Below, in pieces: positions 4,777 through 5,224 of a stretch of 5,224 nt of DNA (position 1 is the stretch's first letter; each line of letters opens with the position of its first letter). Below the pieces are notes generated by a model that searched no databases, was not told the origin of the DNA, and saw nothing but the letters and a program-made list of their open reading frames with translations. The translations under genes were made by a program, and so were the position numbers. The DNA is from 4572-123 sp964418755 (GTDB taxonomy: Bacteria > Desulfobacterota > Desulfobacteria > Desulfobacterales > 4572-123): positions 1 through 5,224 of the forward strand of contig CAYQNS010000257.1 in NCBI GenBank assembly GCA_964418755.1, given 5' to 3'.

Positions 4777-5008
4777 GGACACCCCGGTGAAGCAAAAACA
4801 ATATAGGACACGGATTAACGCGGATGACACGGATCACTAAATAAAAACACAAAAGCTGTGCTTTATTTTTAAATCAGCGAAGCTGACAAAGAAGTGCCCT
4901 TATCCGTGCAAATCCGCGTTAATCCGTGTCCCATAAAAATAAAATAAGGCAGCATTCCATCATTCAAAATTCAAAATTAATAATTCAAAATTATCTATTA
5001 TCTGTGCC
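4777..5008 (+). repeat. Composite repeat element, copy D (about 232 bp)
   Basis: The order is the same as in copy C: GGACACCCCGG start, a 20-bp arm at 4806-4825 facing its perfect complement at 4912-4931, and an inner stem of AAATAAA and CACA against TGTG and TTTATTT (about 4840-4868). The hairpin TCAGCGAAGCTGA is at 4874-4886. Decamers in register follow (4902-4931), then the ATAAAAATAAAATAAGG block, and six heptamers of the ATTCAAA type (4962-5003). The closing GTGTCC is eroded to GTGCC. The first 58 bp match copy C exactly, and the block from GTGCAAATCC into ATTCC differs by one base. It begins 45 bp upstream of the TIGR03790 start codon, so it lies in that gene's promoter region. Confidence 0.85.
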
Positions 5009-5044
5009 TGCCCCGTAGGTCCGGAAGATCGTACTGGGGCAAAT

Positions 5045-5101
5045 CCGCGATAGCGGACAAATAAATGTCCTATCCGCGTTCATCTGTGTAAATCCGTGTC
5101 C
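5045..5101 (+). repeat. Two overlapping hairpins followed by a decamer array
   Basis: CCGC-GATA-GCGG (5045-5056) and GGACA-AATAAA-TGTCC (5055-5070) share two bases, so the two stems are mutually exclusive at their join. Three decamers in exact register follow (5072-5101), ending ATCCGTGTCC like the other arrays. This is a fourth or fifth, more diverged relative of the composite element. It occupies most of the space between copy D and the gene ending at 5148. Confidence 0.55.
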
Positions 5102-5147
5102 CAAAATATAAAATAGGCCACAGATCTTCCCAGATGAACACGCCCCG

Positions 5148-5224
5148 CTATCGACGATAAAACTCAATGCCAACCCGCTCAATGTGATCTACAAGATCTT
5201 CATGTTCTATCTGCCGGAACAGAG
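5148..5224 (-). CDS. C-terminal end of an unrecognised gene (runs off the right edge)
   Basis: Reading leftwards from the window edge, one frame is open for 24 codons and ends at TAG (5150-5148). It gives LFRQIEHEDLVDHIERVG and then IEFYRR. The amphipathic, Glu/Arg/Ile-rich pattern and a short non-repeat stretch before the stop look like the end of a genuine protein. The other two minus frames are interrupted within a few codons. I do not recognise the family from this tail. Only about 1.5% of typical window coding content is visible, so the call rests on composition and on the gene-like minus-strand layout shared with its neighbours. Confidence 0.55.
   Translation of the reverse strand, partial: LFRQIEHEDLVDHIERVGIEFYRR

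Noticed and set aside
4442..4840. Plus-strand open frames, including 4442-4840 ending RINADDTDH and 4249-4713
   Set aside because: They are antisense to the TIGR03790 gene. The INADDTD ending is simply the decamer repeat read in frame, a familiar source of false proteins.
2948..5008. REP/BIME element mobilised by a RAYT transposase
   Set aside because: There is no GTAG/CTAC tetranucleotide beside the hairpins, the element is far longer than a REP, and no Y1 transposase is seen. Mobilisation from elsewhere cannot be excluded.
4991..5182. Minus-strand open frame of 63 codons
   Set aside because: It is encoded by repeat copy D, the hairpins and decamers (QMNAD in its sequence). It has no family features and overlaps the real gene tail ending at 5148 in another frame.

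Overview
The window looks like chromosomal DNA of an exosortase-carrying environmental Gram-negative bacterium, most likely one of the Desulfobacterota (Desulfobacterales-like). The pointers are a PEP-CTERM surface protein, a TIGR03790-family protein, and intergenic DNA packed with GGACACGGAT-type repeats, which I associate with such genomes. The taxonomic call is an inference. Every supportable gene lies on the minus strand, and the intergenic DNA is unusually rich in repeats.

In transcription order (right to left): (1) the last 24 codons of an unrecognised gene, ending at 5148. (2) A secreted 420-residue TIGR03790-family protein (3470-4732). (3) A PEP-CTERM/exosortase-sorted surface protein (1705-2586) with a well-matched sigma-54 -24/-12 promoter, a possible upstream activator site and a strong terminator. 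(4) A class II Fic AMP-transferase with a C-terminal winged helix (497-1489). Its promoter lies inside a 12-bp inverted repeat, and its mRNA may be leaderless. (5) The N-terminal part of an Rpn/PD-(D/E)XK 'transposase_31' nuclease running off the left edge.

The intergenic DNA is built from short units in strict register. Decamers (ATCCGYGTNA type) and one nonamer array sit beside several heptamer families (GGTTNNC, ATTCAAA, GCTTTGA, ACCTTTA types). Decamers, a TCAGCGAAGCTGA hairpin and ATTCAAA heptamers combine into a composite element of about 230-245 bp. Two near-complete direct copies (2948-3192 and 4777-5008) bracket the TIGR03790 gene. Partial copies in opposite orientation (352-508 and 1551-1608) bracket fic. 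The fic and TIGR03790 stop codons both lie inside repeat units, so the repeats abut or have remodelled gene ends.

Functionally, the PEP-CTERM and TIGR03790 proteins both point to the exosortase/EPS envelope-sorting pathway, although the exosortase itself is not in the window. Fic and Rpn are accessory-type genes, and this part of the window may be a plastic, repeat-driven island. The least explained feature is the repeat system. No transposase or RAYT gene that could move it is visible here.
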